From Patescibacteria group bacterium (GTDB lineage Bacteria; Patescibacteriota; Minisyncoccia; Phycocordibacterales; PALSA-1337), in the NCBI GenBank assembly GCA_028865615.1, contig JAGWJT010000006.1:1-32450 (forward strand): 32,450 bases of DNA, written 5' to 3'. The position numbers and the translations under genes were made by a program. The notes beneath the pieces are model-generated. The model saw nothing but the letters and a program-made list of their open reading frames with translations. It did no database searches and had not been told where the DNA came from. Positions within the stretch are counted from its first letter, which is position 1; every line of letters begins with the position of its first letter. Shown in pieces: positions 1-8,194 of this stretch.

Positions 1-624
1 AAAGTAGTGCCGGATCCACCTGTCGCCGTCCCAGCGGAGGTAACGGACACAGCGGTCGCCGTCGGAGTCGCTCCATTCTGATGCCCAGAAATACCAGACT
101 TTCCCGCGATGCTTCTTGGGCATGAATTCCTGGTGTTCGAATATCCAATCAGCAGCTGTGGCATTAAGAGAACCATGTTTGTTCGCTTCCGGCTCCAATT
201 CGATCCCCCGGATGGTCCCGCCGGAAGACTGCTCCGGAGAGAGCCACGGGACAAACTTCTTGCTGTTGATGTAGAGCTCGTCCTCGTCTGGTCGATACTC
301 GAACCGTGCCTTGCCCAGTTTCTGATGCTTGGTCAAACGCGCACCGTTGAATGGCGCTGCCGGATCGGCATCGAGGTCCACATCGGCGATAAGTGGCCGC
401 GCTCTTCGTGTAGCCATAGCTTTTTGGAATTCCTGGTCTTTGAGATATCCAGCTGAAATCTCGCCGAGAAACAGCATAAACGTCCCGCGACCAGGTCCAC
501 GGACATATTCAAGAATGCCGGGGCCGATATTATGCTTTGTGAATTCATTTTTGGCTATGGTCCAGAGCTCGTTCCATATGGCCAAGTATTGTCCGAACTG
601 CAACCAATCTATCTTTCGTTTCAT
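1..624 (-). CDS. hypothetical protein, 3'-truncated by the window edge (MKRKIDWLQFGQYLAIWNELWTIAKNEFTKHNIGPGILEYVRGPGRG...GDRWIRHYF...)
   Basis: Manual translation of the minus strand: 208 codons open from ATG (complement of 622-624) to base 1 with no stop. Not listed in the supplied ORF track, probably because it runs off the edge. Confidence 0.75.
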   Translation of the reverse strand, partial: MKRKIDWLQFGQYLAIWNELWTIAKNEFTKHNIGPGILEYVRGPGRGTFMLFLGEISAGYLKDQEFQKAMATRRARPLIADVDLDADPAAPFNGARLTKHQKLGKARFEYRPDEDELYINSKKFVPWLSPEQSSGGTIRGIELEPEANKHGSLNATAADWIFEHQEFMPKKHRGKVWYFWASEWSDSDGDRCVRYLRWDGDRWIRHYF

Positions 625-826
625 TTTTTCCTTTCCGCCTCCTCTCCGCACGCGCTTATACGCGGCTTCGAATCGACTTTTGTTGTGGTTTTCAATTTTC
701 CCTTCTAACCCTGCGCAACGATATCATGTAATCGTTATCGTGTCAATCATCACACGCGCCGAAAAACCTGCTAGAATCTCTAAGCATTTACTATTTAACT
801 AGGCACCATTTAACTATTAAACTTTA

Positions 827-1348
827 ATGAATCCCCTGCACACCATAGACCCCGGCACGCCGGACAAGATCAATGTCATCGTCGAGATCCCTCGCGGCTC
901 CGCCAACAAGTACGAGATAGACAAGAAGTCCGGCCTGATCAAGCTCGACCGAGTCCTCCACAGCGCCCAGACTATGCCTTTTGATTACGGTTTCATTCCC
1001 CAGACCCTATGGAGCGACGGCGATCCTCTGGACGTTGTCATATTGGCCACCTATCCATTTATGCCTGGTATTCTGGTAGAGGTCAGACCTGTAGCTATCA
1101 TGGGCATGAATGACTCTGGCGACGATGACGCCAAGATCATAGCCGTACCGGTGTCGGATCCGCGTTGGAACAACGTCAACGACCTGAAGGACATCAACCA
1201 ACACACCCTGAAAGAGATCGAGCATTTCTATTCGACTTACAAACAGCTCCAAAACAAGAAAGTGGTGACCCACGGCTTCAAGGGCGCAGCCGACGCTCGT
1301 GAGGCCTTCGATATCGGCATTAAAAATTATAAAAACACAAAAAAATAA
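827..1348 (+). CDS. ppa: inorganic pyrophosphatase (family I, soluble)
   Basis: Family I PPase motifs: IEIPRGS-N-KYE, MPFDYGFIPQT, DGDPLDVV, DDAKIIAVP. Confidence 0.97.
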   Translation: MNPLHTIDPGTPDKINVIVEIPRGSANKYEIDKKSGLIKLDRVLHSAQTMPFDYGFIPQTLWSDGDPLDVVILATYPFMPGILVEVRPVAIMGMNDSGDDDAKIIAVPVSDPRWNNVNDLKDINQHTLKEIEHFYSTYKQLQNKKVVTHGFKGAADAREAFDIGIKNYKNTKK

Positions 1349-1353
1349 CCCAT

Positions 1354-2274
1354 ATGAAACGTCATTACATTATCGCCATTACAGCCTTGGTCCTGTCGGC
1401 CATCTTGCCGCTCGCCGCTTCAGCCCAAGAAGACAGCGCCGACCAAGAGCAACAGCAGTTGCCGCCGCCAATGATTCAGCGCTTTCAAGCCGGGCTGAAC
1501 CGCGGTATAGAAGATGCTGCGAACAATCGCGATTATAGAAATAGAGCGCTTGAAGACAGCCTCGGCTCATCGTCAGAACAGGACCGGCCGGATACATATG
1601 ATCATGCCAGCGGAACTCCTCCTTTTCCGCTTCGCGGCGAGGGCGAGTCGCGAGATCACGGCATGATGACGCGATACGGCTATTCCGCTTCCGGAACACC
1701 GATGATGTGGTGGCAGGCTTCGACCAGCCCATTCTTCAATAGGGCCAGAGAACACGGCTCTTCGACTGCCCCGTTCCCCCCATTCATGACTGATTTCGGA
1801 TCCAGCACTCCGGACGTGAGCGGTCATGAGAACTGGCCGAGCGTGCGTCTCGACATGTTCGCCTTCATGCAGAACAATCTGGTAGATCGACTATCCCGCG
1901 CTCTCGACAATCTCGTGCAGATAAGAGGACGCATAGCCGATCGGATACAAGCCGAGGCATCGACCACAGATATGTCCGCAGCCGAAAATCTCCTTACCAT
2001 AGCCGATCAGAAACTCACGGCCGCTAGATCAGACATTCAGGCCCTGGCTTCATATGTTCCGATGGCTACTTCTACCCAAGGATTGACCGCTTCCACCACA
2101 GTTGGCCTCGGCATACCCCGTCAGATAGGCAGCCAGACCATCCAAGCAGTCAGCGATGCTCGCAGAGCATTGAACGATGTGGTCGTGTCCATTGCCCACT
2201 CCATGGGGATAGACATCGGCAATAACGACAATGCCTCATCGACAAACACAAGCTCCTCCACACAAGACCGGTAA
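1354..2274 (+). CDS. hypothetical secreted protein, signal peptide, S/T-rich, helical C-terminal region
   Basis: N-terminal signal peptide-like MKRHYIIAITALVLSAILPLAASA; starts 5 nt after ppa; Ser/Thr-rich tail. Confidence 0.6.
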   Translation: MKRHYIIAITALVLSAILPLAASAQEDSADQEQQQLPPPMIQRFQAGLNRGIEDAANNRDYRNRALEDSLGSSSEQDRPDTYDHASGTPPFPLRGEGESRDHGMMTRYGYSASGTPMMWWQASTSPFFNRAREHGSSTAPFPPFMTDFGSSTPDVSGHENWPSVRLDMFAFMQNNLVDRLSRALDNLVQIRGRIADRIQAEASTTDMSAAENLLTIADQKLTAARSDIQALASYVPMATSTQGLTASTTVGLGIPRQIGSQTIQAVSDARRALNDVVVSIAHSMGIDIGNNDNASSTNTSSSTQDR

Positions 2275-2311
2275 TCATATATAATAGCCAACGTCTAACT
2301 CTCCAACAAAC

Positions 2312-2587
2312 ATGGATCAGAACACCCAACCGATAGTCAGCAGCCGTGATAACGGCGAAAAGAAAGTGGGCCCGATAATCGCTACTCTGGTGATAGTGCT
2401 TGTCTTGATCATCGCCGCGTTGTACATATTTGCTTCTCACGTCACGGCGCCCGTACTGCCTGATGACGGCACGGCCGCTAGCCAGGTCGCTTCGGTGCCG
2501 ACAGTGACGAGCACCTCCACAGATATCCGATCCATACAGAACGATCTCAACAACGCCACCAACGGCCTCAACGGCCAAAATTTCTAG
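2312..2587 (+). CDS. small single-TM hypothetical protein
   Basis: 91 aa with one TM segment (IIATLVIVLVLIIAALYIFAS); TATAAT-like box about 27 nt upstream. Confidence 0.55.
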   Translation: MDQNTQPIVSSRDNGEKKVGPIIATLVIVLVLIIAALYIFASHVTAPVLPDDGTAASQVASVPTVTSTSTDIRSIQNDLNNATNGLNGQNF

Positions 2588-2620
2588 ACAAGCCGGGCAC
2601 TTATCTGTAAACTGGCAGTC

Positions 2621-3727
2621 ATGCCTGAAACCAACAACAAAGCGGCCGCCGACGCCGCCAAAACATACGAGTCGGCGACAGTCAAGAAGCTGGGTCATTC
2701 CGAGGTAGAGATCTCGGCTTCCATCCCCGTCGAGGAGTGGGAAAAATATCGTTCCCGGGCCGTAAATGCCTTGAACAGCTCCGTGACCATAGACGGTTTC
2801 CGCAAGGGTATGGTCCCGGAAAATATTCTGATCTCCAAAGTCGGCGAGACAGCGATCCTAGAAGAGATGGCGGAGCTTGCTCTGTCGCGCGCATACATCG
2901 ACATCCTCATAGCCGAGAAGATCGATGCTATAGGCAAGCCGCGTGTCCAAGTGACCAAACTGGCCAAAGGCAATCCCCTAGAATTCAGAGCCATCACGGC
3001 TGTTGTACCTGAAGTCAAGCTGCCTGATTACAAGGCGATCGCCGAGAAAGAGGCCGGCAAAGCCGACCCCAAAGAGGCGGAGATCACCGATAAAGACGTT
3101 GACGACGCCATACTGAATATTCGCAAGTCTCGTGTTTCTCACGAAGGGCACGATCATTCAAATATGTCTCCGGAAGAGCATGAGAAAGCCGTCATGGACA
3201 GCCTGCCGGAATTCAACGACGAATTCGTGCGCGGTCTGGGCGGCGACTTCGAGAACATCGAGGATTTCAAAGCAAAAATACGCGACATGATAGGCGAAGA
3301 CAAAAGATCTCGCGTCCGGGAGAAAACCCGTATCCGCATCGCCGATGCCATAGTCGACGCTACCGCCGTGGAATTGCCGGATATCATGATAGAGAGCGAG
3401 CTGGATCGTACCCAGGCTCAGTTCTCCGATGACGTAGAACGTATGGGCGTGAAGCTCGAGGACTACCTCAAGCACGCCAAAAAGTCCCTGGAGGACGTCC
3501 GCAGAGAATGGCGCCCTCATGCCGAGAAGAAGGCGAAGCTCCAACTCATCCTGGACGCCATCGCCAAAGCAGAGAGCCTCAAGCCCGACCATAAAGATAT
3601 CGCCGCCGAGACCGAGCATATCATGTCCCATTACAAAGACGCCGACCGCGAGCGTGCCTACGTCTACGCCGAGACCGTGCTCACCAACGAGAAAGTGTTC
3701 CGATTCTTGGAAAAAGCTTATACGTGA
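2621..3727 (+). CDS. tig: trigger factor-like chaperone, apparently lacking the FKBP/PPIase domain
   Basis: N-terminal ribosome-binding domain with GFRKGMVP signature and VVPEVKLPDYK; C-terminal domain (LPEFNDEFV..., LPDIMIESELDRTQAQF); short linker where the PPIase domain would be. Confidence 0.85.
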   Translation: MPETNNKAAADAAKTYESATVKKLGHSEVEISASIPVEEWEKYRSRAVNALNSSVTIDGFRKGMVPENILISKVGETAILEEMAELALSRAYIDILIAEKIDAIGKPRVQVTKLAKGNPLEFRAITAVVPEVKLPDYKAIAEKEAGKADPKEAEITDKDVDDAILNIRKSRVSHEGHDHSNMSPEEHEKAVMDSLPEFNDEFVRGLGGDFENIEDFKAKIRDMIGEDKRSRVREKTRIRIADAIVDATAVELPDIMIESELDRTQAQFSDDVERMGVKLEDYLKHAKKSLEDVRREWRPHAEKKAKLQLILDAIAKAESLKPDHKDIAAETEHIMSHYKDADRERAYVYAETVLTNEKVFRFLEKAYT

Positions 3728-3748
3728 AGATGTTGATCAGTTAAATTA

Positions 3749-4528
3749 CTAACTACCGAACACCGCCATCGTCAAGGCGGCAATTGCGGCCGTTTCGGCG
3801 CGCAAGACTTGGGGGCCGAGGCAATAGACTGAGATTCCGGCTTTGTGAAACAGAGCGAGCTCGTCTGGAGACCAGCCGCCTTCAGGGCCTATGAATACAG
3901 CGAGGTTGCACCTCGATATACCAAGGTGCGACCTCGCTAAAAGCTCCCCTTCTGTGTGAAACGCCAATGCCAAGAAAGGTTCTCCGCCTGCCGGCTCAAA
4001 CTTCACTTTGGTGAAGTGCGACTTCTCTAAAGTGAAGTGCTCGTGACTAGACAGCCGACCGACGATCGCGGCAAGCTTTTCAATAGGCCATATATTTGGC
4101 ACATTTCCCCTGCCGCTCTGCTCGCTCGCCTCGACAGCGATCTTGCGGAGCCGTTCCATATTCAAGGATTTTTTCTCCGAACGATCCGCCAAAACCGGCA
4201 CTATGTCGGTAACACCGAGCTCTGTGGCTTTCTCTACGATCGTTTCAAAATTATCCTTTTTCACAACAGCCGTATACAGTGAAACCTGCCTAATCGGCAT
4301 ATACCGGCTAGGCGAAGGAGTCAGGTGCTCCAAAACTACGCGGTCGGCTCCGTCAAAACGGGCTATCGCGCCTTTGTAGTCCGAACCCGAACCGTCGAAT
4401 AGCACTATCTCGTCTCCGGCTTTCAGACGGAAAACCCGTCTAAGCTGGTCGACCAGCTCCCTCGACTCTATAGTCAGTTCGGAACGGTTCCCAATGGGTT
4501 CGGGGGTAAAGAAACGGTGCAGGCGCAT
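3749..4528 (-). CDS. rsmE: 16S rRNA (uracil1498-N3)-methyltransferase, RsmE family
   Basis: MRLHRFF start, KATELGVTDIVPVLADRSE, EQSGRGNVP, FIGPEGGWSPDELALF, LGPQVLRAETAAIAAL. Confidence 0.93.
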   Translation of the reverse strand: MRLHRFFTPEPIGNRSELTIESRELVDQLRRVFRLKAGDEIVLFDGSGSDYKGAIARFDGADRVVLEHLTPSPSRYMPIRQVSLYTAVVKKDNFETIVEKATELGVTDIVPVLADRSEKKSLNMERLRKIAVEASEQSGRGNVPNIWPIEKLAAIVGRLSSHEHFTLEKSHFTKVKFEPAGGEPFLALAFHTEGELLARSHLGISRCNLAVFIGPEGGWSPDELALFHKAGISVYCLGPQVLRAETAAIAALTMAVFGS

Positions 4529-4540
4529 GCGCTCAGACTA

Positions 4541-5131
4541 TCATTTCTTGGCAATGGCTACCACTTCGTCTATGATGCCGTACTTCTTGGCCTCATCAGC
4601 ATCCATGAAGAAATCACGATCGACGTCCTTCTCTATCTTGGCTAGCGGCTGTCCGGTATTCTTGGCTAACATCTTGTTCAGGGTCGCACGCATCTTGAGT
4701 ATGTGCTTAGCGCTTATCTCTATATCTGCCGCCTGACCCTCGGCGCCGCCTATGGGCTGATGGATCATGACTTCGGAGGTTGGCAGAGCCATGCGCTTGC
4801 CTTTGGTCCCGGCGGACAACACCATCGCTGCACCGGAAGCCGCAATACCGACACAAACCGTCGAAATGTCGTTCTTGATGTACTGCATGGTATCGACTAT
4901 GGCCAAAGTAGCGGTTACAGAACCGCCGGGAGAGTTTATATACATGCTGATCTCTTTCTTCGGATCTTCCGACTGCAAGAAAAGAAGCTGGGCTATGATG
5001 AGATTGGCCGTGTGGTCGTCTATAGGACCGCCCAAAAAGATGATATTCTCCTTCAAAAGGCGCGAATATATGTCATACGCTCGCTCACCGAAGCTGGATT
5101 TCTCTATGACTGTAGGTATCAATATGGACAT
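4541..5131 (-). CDS. clpP: ATP-dependent Clp protease proteolytic subunit
   Basis: [81 protein letters not shown]. Confidence 0.97.
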   Translation of the reverse strand: MSILIPTVIEKSSFGERAYDIYSRLLKENIIFLGGPIDDHTANLIIAQLLFLQSEDPKKEISMYINSPGGSVTATLAIVDTMQYIKNDISTVCVGIAASGAAMVLSAGTKGKRMALPTSEVMIHQPIGGAEGQAADIEISAKHILKMRATLNKMLAKNTGQPLAKIEKDVDRDFFMDADEAKKYGIIDEVVAIAKK

Positions 5132-5277
5132 TCCGACATCTTATCAAAAAATCCAAAAAAATCAAGTTGCATCGTTGCTTCCTTTGTTGTAAGATAATGT
5201 CGTTACCAATATTTAAACCTGATCCGCCCTTTACGGTCAAAAAGTGAATCAAAATTATGAATCCCCGGAAAAGATCC

Positions 5278-5291
5278 GCCTCGCAAGAGGC
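5278..5291 (+). promoter_or_regulatory. GCCTC-GCAA-GAGGC hairpin in the rny upstream region
   Basis: Perfect 5-bp stem closed by a GCAA (GNRA) tetraloop. Confidence 0.45.
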
Positions 5292-5324
5292 TCATAAAAA
5301 CTTCATTTCACCTTAGTTCGTAGG

Positions 5325-5340
5325 GGGCGTCCATACGCCC
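5325..5340 (+). promoter_or_regulatory. hairpin abutting the rny start codon
   Basis: GGGCGT-CCAT-ACGCCC perfect 6-bp stem ending one base before ATG at 5341. Confidence 0.5.
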
Positions 5341-6870
5341 ATGTCACTCAAATTAGTAGCATTATTACTATCCATAGCCGGAGTAGCCGGCGTGGCGATA
5401 GGTTATTACCTTCGATACCTCATAACATTGAGCAAGAAGGGCTCCATGGAGCTGGAGATAAAAGAGATGCTCCTTTCGGCCAAAGAAGAAGCCAAGAAGA
5501 TAACCACCGATGCCGAGAAGAAAGCCGGCGATACCTTGAGCGCGGCCAACGCAGACATCAAGGAAAAGGAGAACAAAGTCCGCCAGACCGAGGAGCGCCT
5601 CATCAAGAAAGAGGACCTTCTCGACAAGCGCCAGACCGACCTGGACAAAGAAGTCGAAAATATCAAGAAGAAGGCGGACGAGATCCGCACCATAAAAGAG
5701 AAGGCCGACAAGCTCGAAGAAGACCGCCTCAAAGCCTTGGAAAAGGTGGCAAACCTGACCGCTGAAGAGGCCAAGAATGAGATAGTCTCCATGCTAGAGA
5801 AGCAGAATGAGCAGGATTTCATGGTCAGGATGCAAAAGATGGAGAACCAGGGCGAAGAGATGCTGGAAGGCAAAGCCAGGGAGATCTTGACCACTTCCAT
5901 ACAACGTCTGGCATCTTCTGTGGCTTCGGATTTCATGTCATCCACTGTGGAGATACCGAGCGATGACGTCAAAGGCAAGATCATAGGCAAGGAGGGCAGG
6001 AATATAAAAGCCTTCGAGAGAGCCACCGGCGTTGAGGTCCTAGTTGATGACACGCCTGGCGCTATTACAATCTCTTCGTTTGACCCGGTTAGGCGCCATG
6101 TGGCCGGCATTGCCCTTCGTGAACTCATCAAAGACGGCCGTGTCCAGCCCGCTAGGATAGAGCAGGTTGTGGAGAAAGCTCGACAGGAAGCGAACAAAAC
6201 CATCAAAGAAAAGGGCGAGCAAGCGGCATACGAATGCGGCGTACTCGGCCTTGATCCTCGCATACTGTTGATCCTTGGCCGCCTGCATTTCCGCACTTCG
6301 TACGGCCAAAACGTCCTACAACACTCCATAGAGATGGCCCATATAGCCGGCATGATAGCCGAAGAACTCGGCGCCAACGTCCAAGTCGCCAGAGCCGGCG
6401 CCCTGCTCCACGACATAGGCAAAGCCCTTGACCATGAAGTGGCCGGCACCCATGTGGAGATAGGCCGCCGCATCCTGCAGAAGTTCGGCGCTCCGGAAGA
6501 CGTGATCAAGGCCATGCAGGCCCATCATGAGGAATATCCCTATGAGACCTTGGAGTCGCGCATAGTCCAGACTGCAGACGCCATATCCGGCGCCCGCCCC
6601 GGCGCCCGCCGCGACAACGTGGAGAACTACCTGAAGCGTCTGGGCGAGCTGGAAGCCACGGCCACCTCCTTCCCCGGCATAGAGAAGGCTTACGCCCTCC
6701 AAGCCGGCCGCGAGATACGCGTATTCGTCAAACCCGAGGAGATAGACGATCTTAAAGCCCGCGAATTGGCCCGCGAGATCGCCTTGAAGATCGAGAAAGA
6801 CCTCAAATACCCCGGCGAGATCAAGGTCAACGTCATCAGAGAGACACGATCTATAGAGTTTGCTAGGTAA
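5341..6870 (+). CDS. rny: ribonuclease Y
   Basis: N-terminal TM, long coiled coil, KH domain (GKIIGKEGRNIKAFE), HD domain (LLHDIGKALDHE), VDDTPGAITISSFDPVRR. Confidence 0.98.
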   Translation: MSLKLVALLLSIAGVAGVAIGYYLRYLITLSKKGSMELEIKEMLLSAKEEAKKITTDAEKKAGDTLSAANADIKEKENKVRQTEERLIKKEDLLDKRQTDLDKEVENIKKKADEIRTIKEKADKLEEDRLKALEKVANLTAEEAKNEIVSMLEKQNEQDFMVRMQKMENQGEEMLEGKAREILTTSIQRLASSVASDFMSSTVEIPSDDVKGKIIGKEGRNIKAFERATGVEVLVDDTPGAITISSFDPVRRHVAGIALRELIKDGRVQPARIEQVVEKARQEANKTIKEKGEQAAYECGVLGLDPRILLILGRLHFRTSYGQNVLQHSIEMAHIAGMIAEELGANVQVARAGALLHDIGKALDHEVAGTHVEIGRRILQKFGAPEDVIKAMQAHHEEYPYETLESRIVQTADAISGARPGARRDNVENYLKRLGELEATATSFPGIEKAYALQAGREIRVFVKPEEIDDLKARELAREIALKIEKDLKYPGEIKVNVIRETRSIEFAR

Positions 6871-6888
6871 CATGGCATATAACTACAC

Positions 6889-6919
6889 CCATTGCCTAAA
6901 AAGCGGCTTGATATATAAT
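6889..6919 (+). promoter_or_regulatory. predicted promoter, copy 1, upstream of the SWIB gene
   Basis: ccattgcctaaaaagcggcttgatatataat; TTGCCT-N16-TATAAT; 27/31 identical to the element at 7300-7330. Confidence 0.6.
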
Positions 6920-6960
6920 TAGAGCCTTAGTTTAACAACATTAATTAACCAACCATCAAC

Positions 6961-7212
6961 ATGGCAACAGGAAATCCGGCTTTCATGCAGCCGAAGAAGT
7001 TGAGCCCGGAATTGGCTGAGGTAGTGGGTGCGGGACCGATGCCCAGAACCGAGGTAGTGTCGAAAGTGTGGGAATATATCAAGAAGAATAATCTTCAGGA
7101 CGCCAAGGACAAAAGGACCATCAATCCCGACGAAAAGCTCGGAAAAGTCCTCGGAACAGCCCCAATAAACATGATGAAGATGGCCGGAGCCCTCTCAAAA
7201 CATATCTCATAG
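6961..7212 (+). CDS. SWIB/MDM2 domain-containing protein
   Basis: 83 aa; F-QPKKLSPELAEVVG...PRTEVVSKVWEYIKKNNLQDAKDKRTINPDEKL matches the SWIB signature. Confidence 0.92.
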   Translation: MATGNPAFMQPKKLSPELAEVVGAGPMPRTEVVSKVWEYIKKNNLQDAKDKRTINPDEKLGKVLGTAPINMMKMAGALSKHIS

Positions 7213-7237
7213 AGACAAAATCAGACGTCAGTGGCAG

Positions 7238-7274
7238 AAAATGGCGAATTTCTATAGATTGATCGCCATTTTTT
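7238..7274 (+). terminator. rho-independent terminator after the SWIB gene
   Basis: aaaatggcga ... tcgccatttttt: 10-bp inverted repeat followed by a T run. Confidence 0.75.
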
Positions 7275-7299
7275 GTCAATCTACTATCATGTTGACAAC

Positions 7300-7330
7300 C
7301 CATTGCCTAAAATATGGCTTAATATATAAT
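7300..7330 (+). promoter_or_regulatory. predicted promoter, copy 2, upstream of the HU gene
   Basis: ccattgcctaaaatatggcttaatatataat; near-identical to 6889-6919. Confidence 0.6.
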
Positions 7331-7406
7331 AGTCCCACAAGTCGAAAAGCTCGATCCCGCTAAAAACAAGGGGCCGAGACCATTACAAGCGTTAAAATAC
7401 AACACA

Positions 7407-7679
7407 ATGAACAAAGCTAGCATTGTAGACGCAGTTCACGGAGTTCTCGGCGGGACCAAGGTCCAGGCTGAGCAAGCGGTCGAGACTATGATCAACACTA
7501 TCATCGATGCTCTGAAGAAGGGCGAAGAGGTTTCTATAGCAGGCCTCGGCATCTTCTCCGTCAAGCAGCGCGCCGCCCGTGAGGCCCGCAACCCCCGCAC
7601 CGGTGAAGCCATCAAGGTTCCGGCCATGAAGGTCCCCAAGTTCCGCGCCGCAAAGGCCCTAAAGGACGCGGTGAAATAA
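7407..7679 (+). CDS. hup: HU family DNA-binding protein
   Basis: MNKASIVDAVHG...GEEVSIAGLGIFSVKQRAAREARNPRTGEAIKVPAMKVPKFRAAKALKDAV. Confidence 0.96.
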   Translation: MNKASIVDAVHGVLGGTKVQAEQAVETMINTIIDALKKGEEVSIAGLGIFSVKQRAAREARNPRTGEAIKVPAMKVPKFRAAKALKDAVK

Positions 7680-7786
7680 TCGTAGCGCTCATATATCATC
7701 TTCGCTCGGACTTTCTGTAAGCAAGCTTCCACAAGTCCTCGCCAGCCGATATAACACCGTCTTTCTTCGGTTCCTCACCGAAACTC

Positions 7787-7820
7787 AAAAGCCGCCCCAG
7801 CATGTCAAAGGGCGGCTTTT
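7787..7820. terminator. bidirectional terminator between HU (+) and the cas2-like gene (-)
   Basis: aaaagccgccc ... gggcggctttt: 11-bp inverted repeat with A/T flanks, convergent context. Confidence 0.8.
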
Positions 7821-7876
7821 GCTATCTCTGTCGCACAATATCCTTTGATTACCACCCTGCTGCAGAAGCACCGTTT

Positions 7877-8194
7877 TCAGGCCTTCTTTGACATTTGAAC
7901 GAGTTCGAACGGCTGGACATTTAATATGCTTCCCTTCAATCTCAAGCCTATCATATTCTCATTGAAGCATGACCTGCACATGGTTGCAAAGAATAACCTT
8001 TCCTTCTTCCCCGTGAACAGCCCTCTCAGCTTTGCCTCCATTTCCCTCCTCTCTTTTGCATACAATTCCCCCACGAAGACATGCTTGGTGATTGGCACTA
8101 GACCATAATCCTTGCAACATACCAACGCCCTATCGCGATGACGCCAATTGCACGTCTCCCAACCAACAAGCGTTATGTACGCCGGATAATTCAT
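7877..8194 (-). CDS. cas2: divergent Cas2-like protein (CRISPR adaptation subunit)
   Basis: 105 aa; KDYGLVPITKHVFVGEL...KERREMEAKLRGLFTGKKERLFFATMCRSC matches Cas2-type spacing (KDYGxxxxxxSVFEGxL ... LCxxC). Start overlaps the cas1 stop (ATGA). Confidence 0.68.
   Translation of the reverse strand: MNYPAYITLVGWETCNWRHRDRALVCCKDYGLVPITKHVFVGELYAKERREMEAKLRGLFTGKKERLFFATMCRSCFNENMIGLRLKGSILNVQPFELVQMSKKA

Noticed and set aside
5406-6515. Minus-strand 369-aa ORF opposite rny
   Set aside because: Fully antisense to the clearly recognised RNase Y gene; Ser/Arg-rich shadow ORF caused by codon bias.
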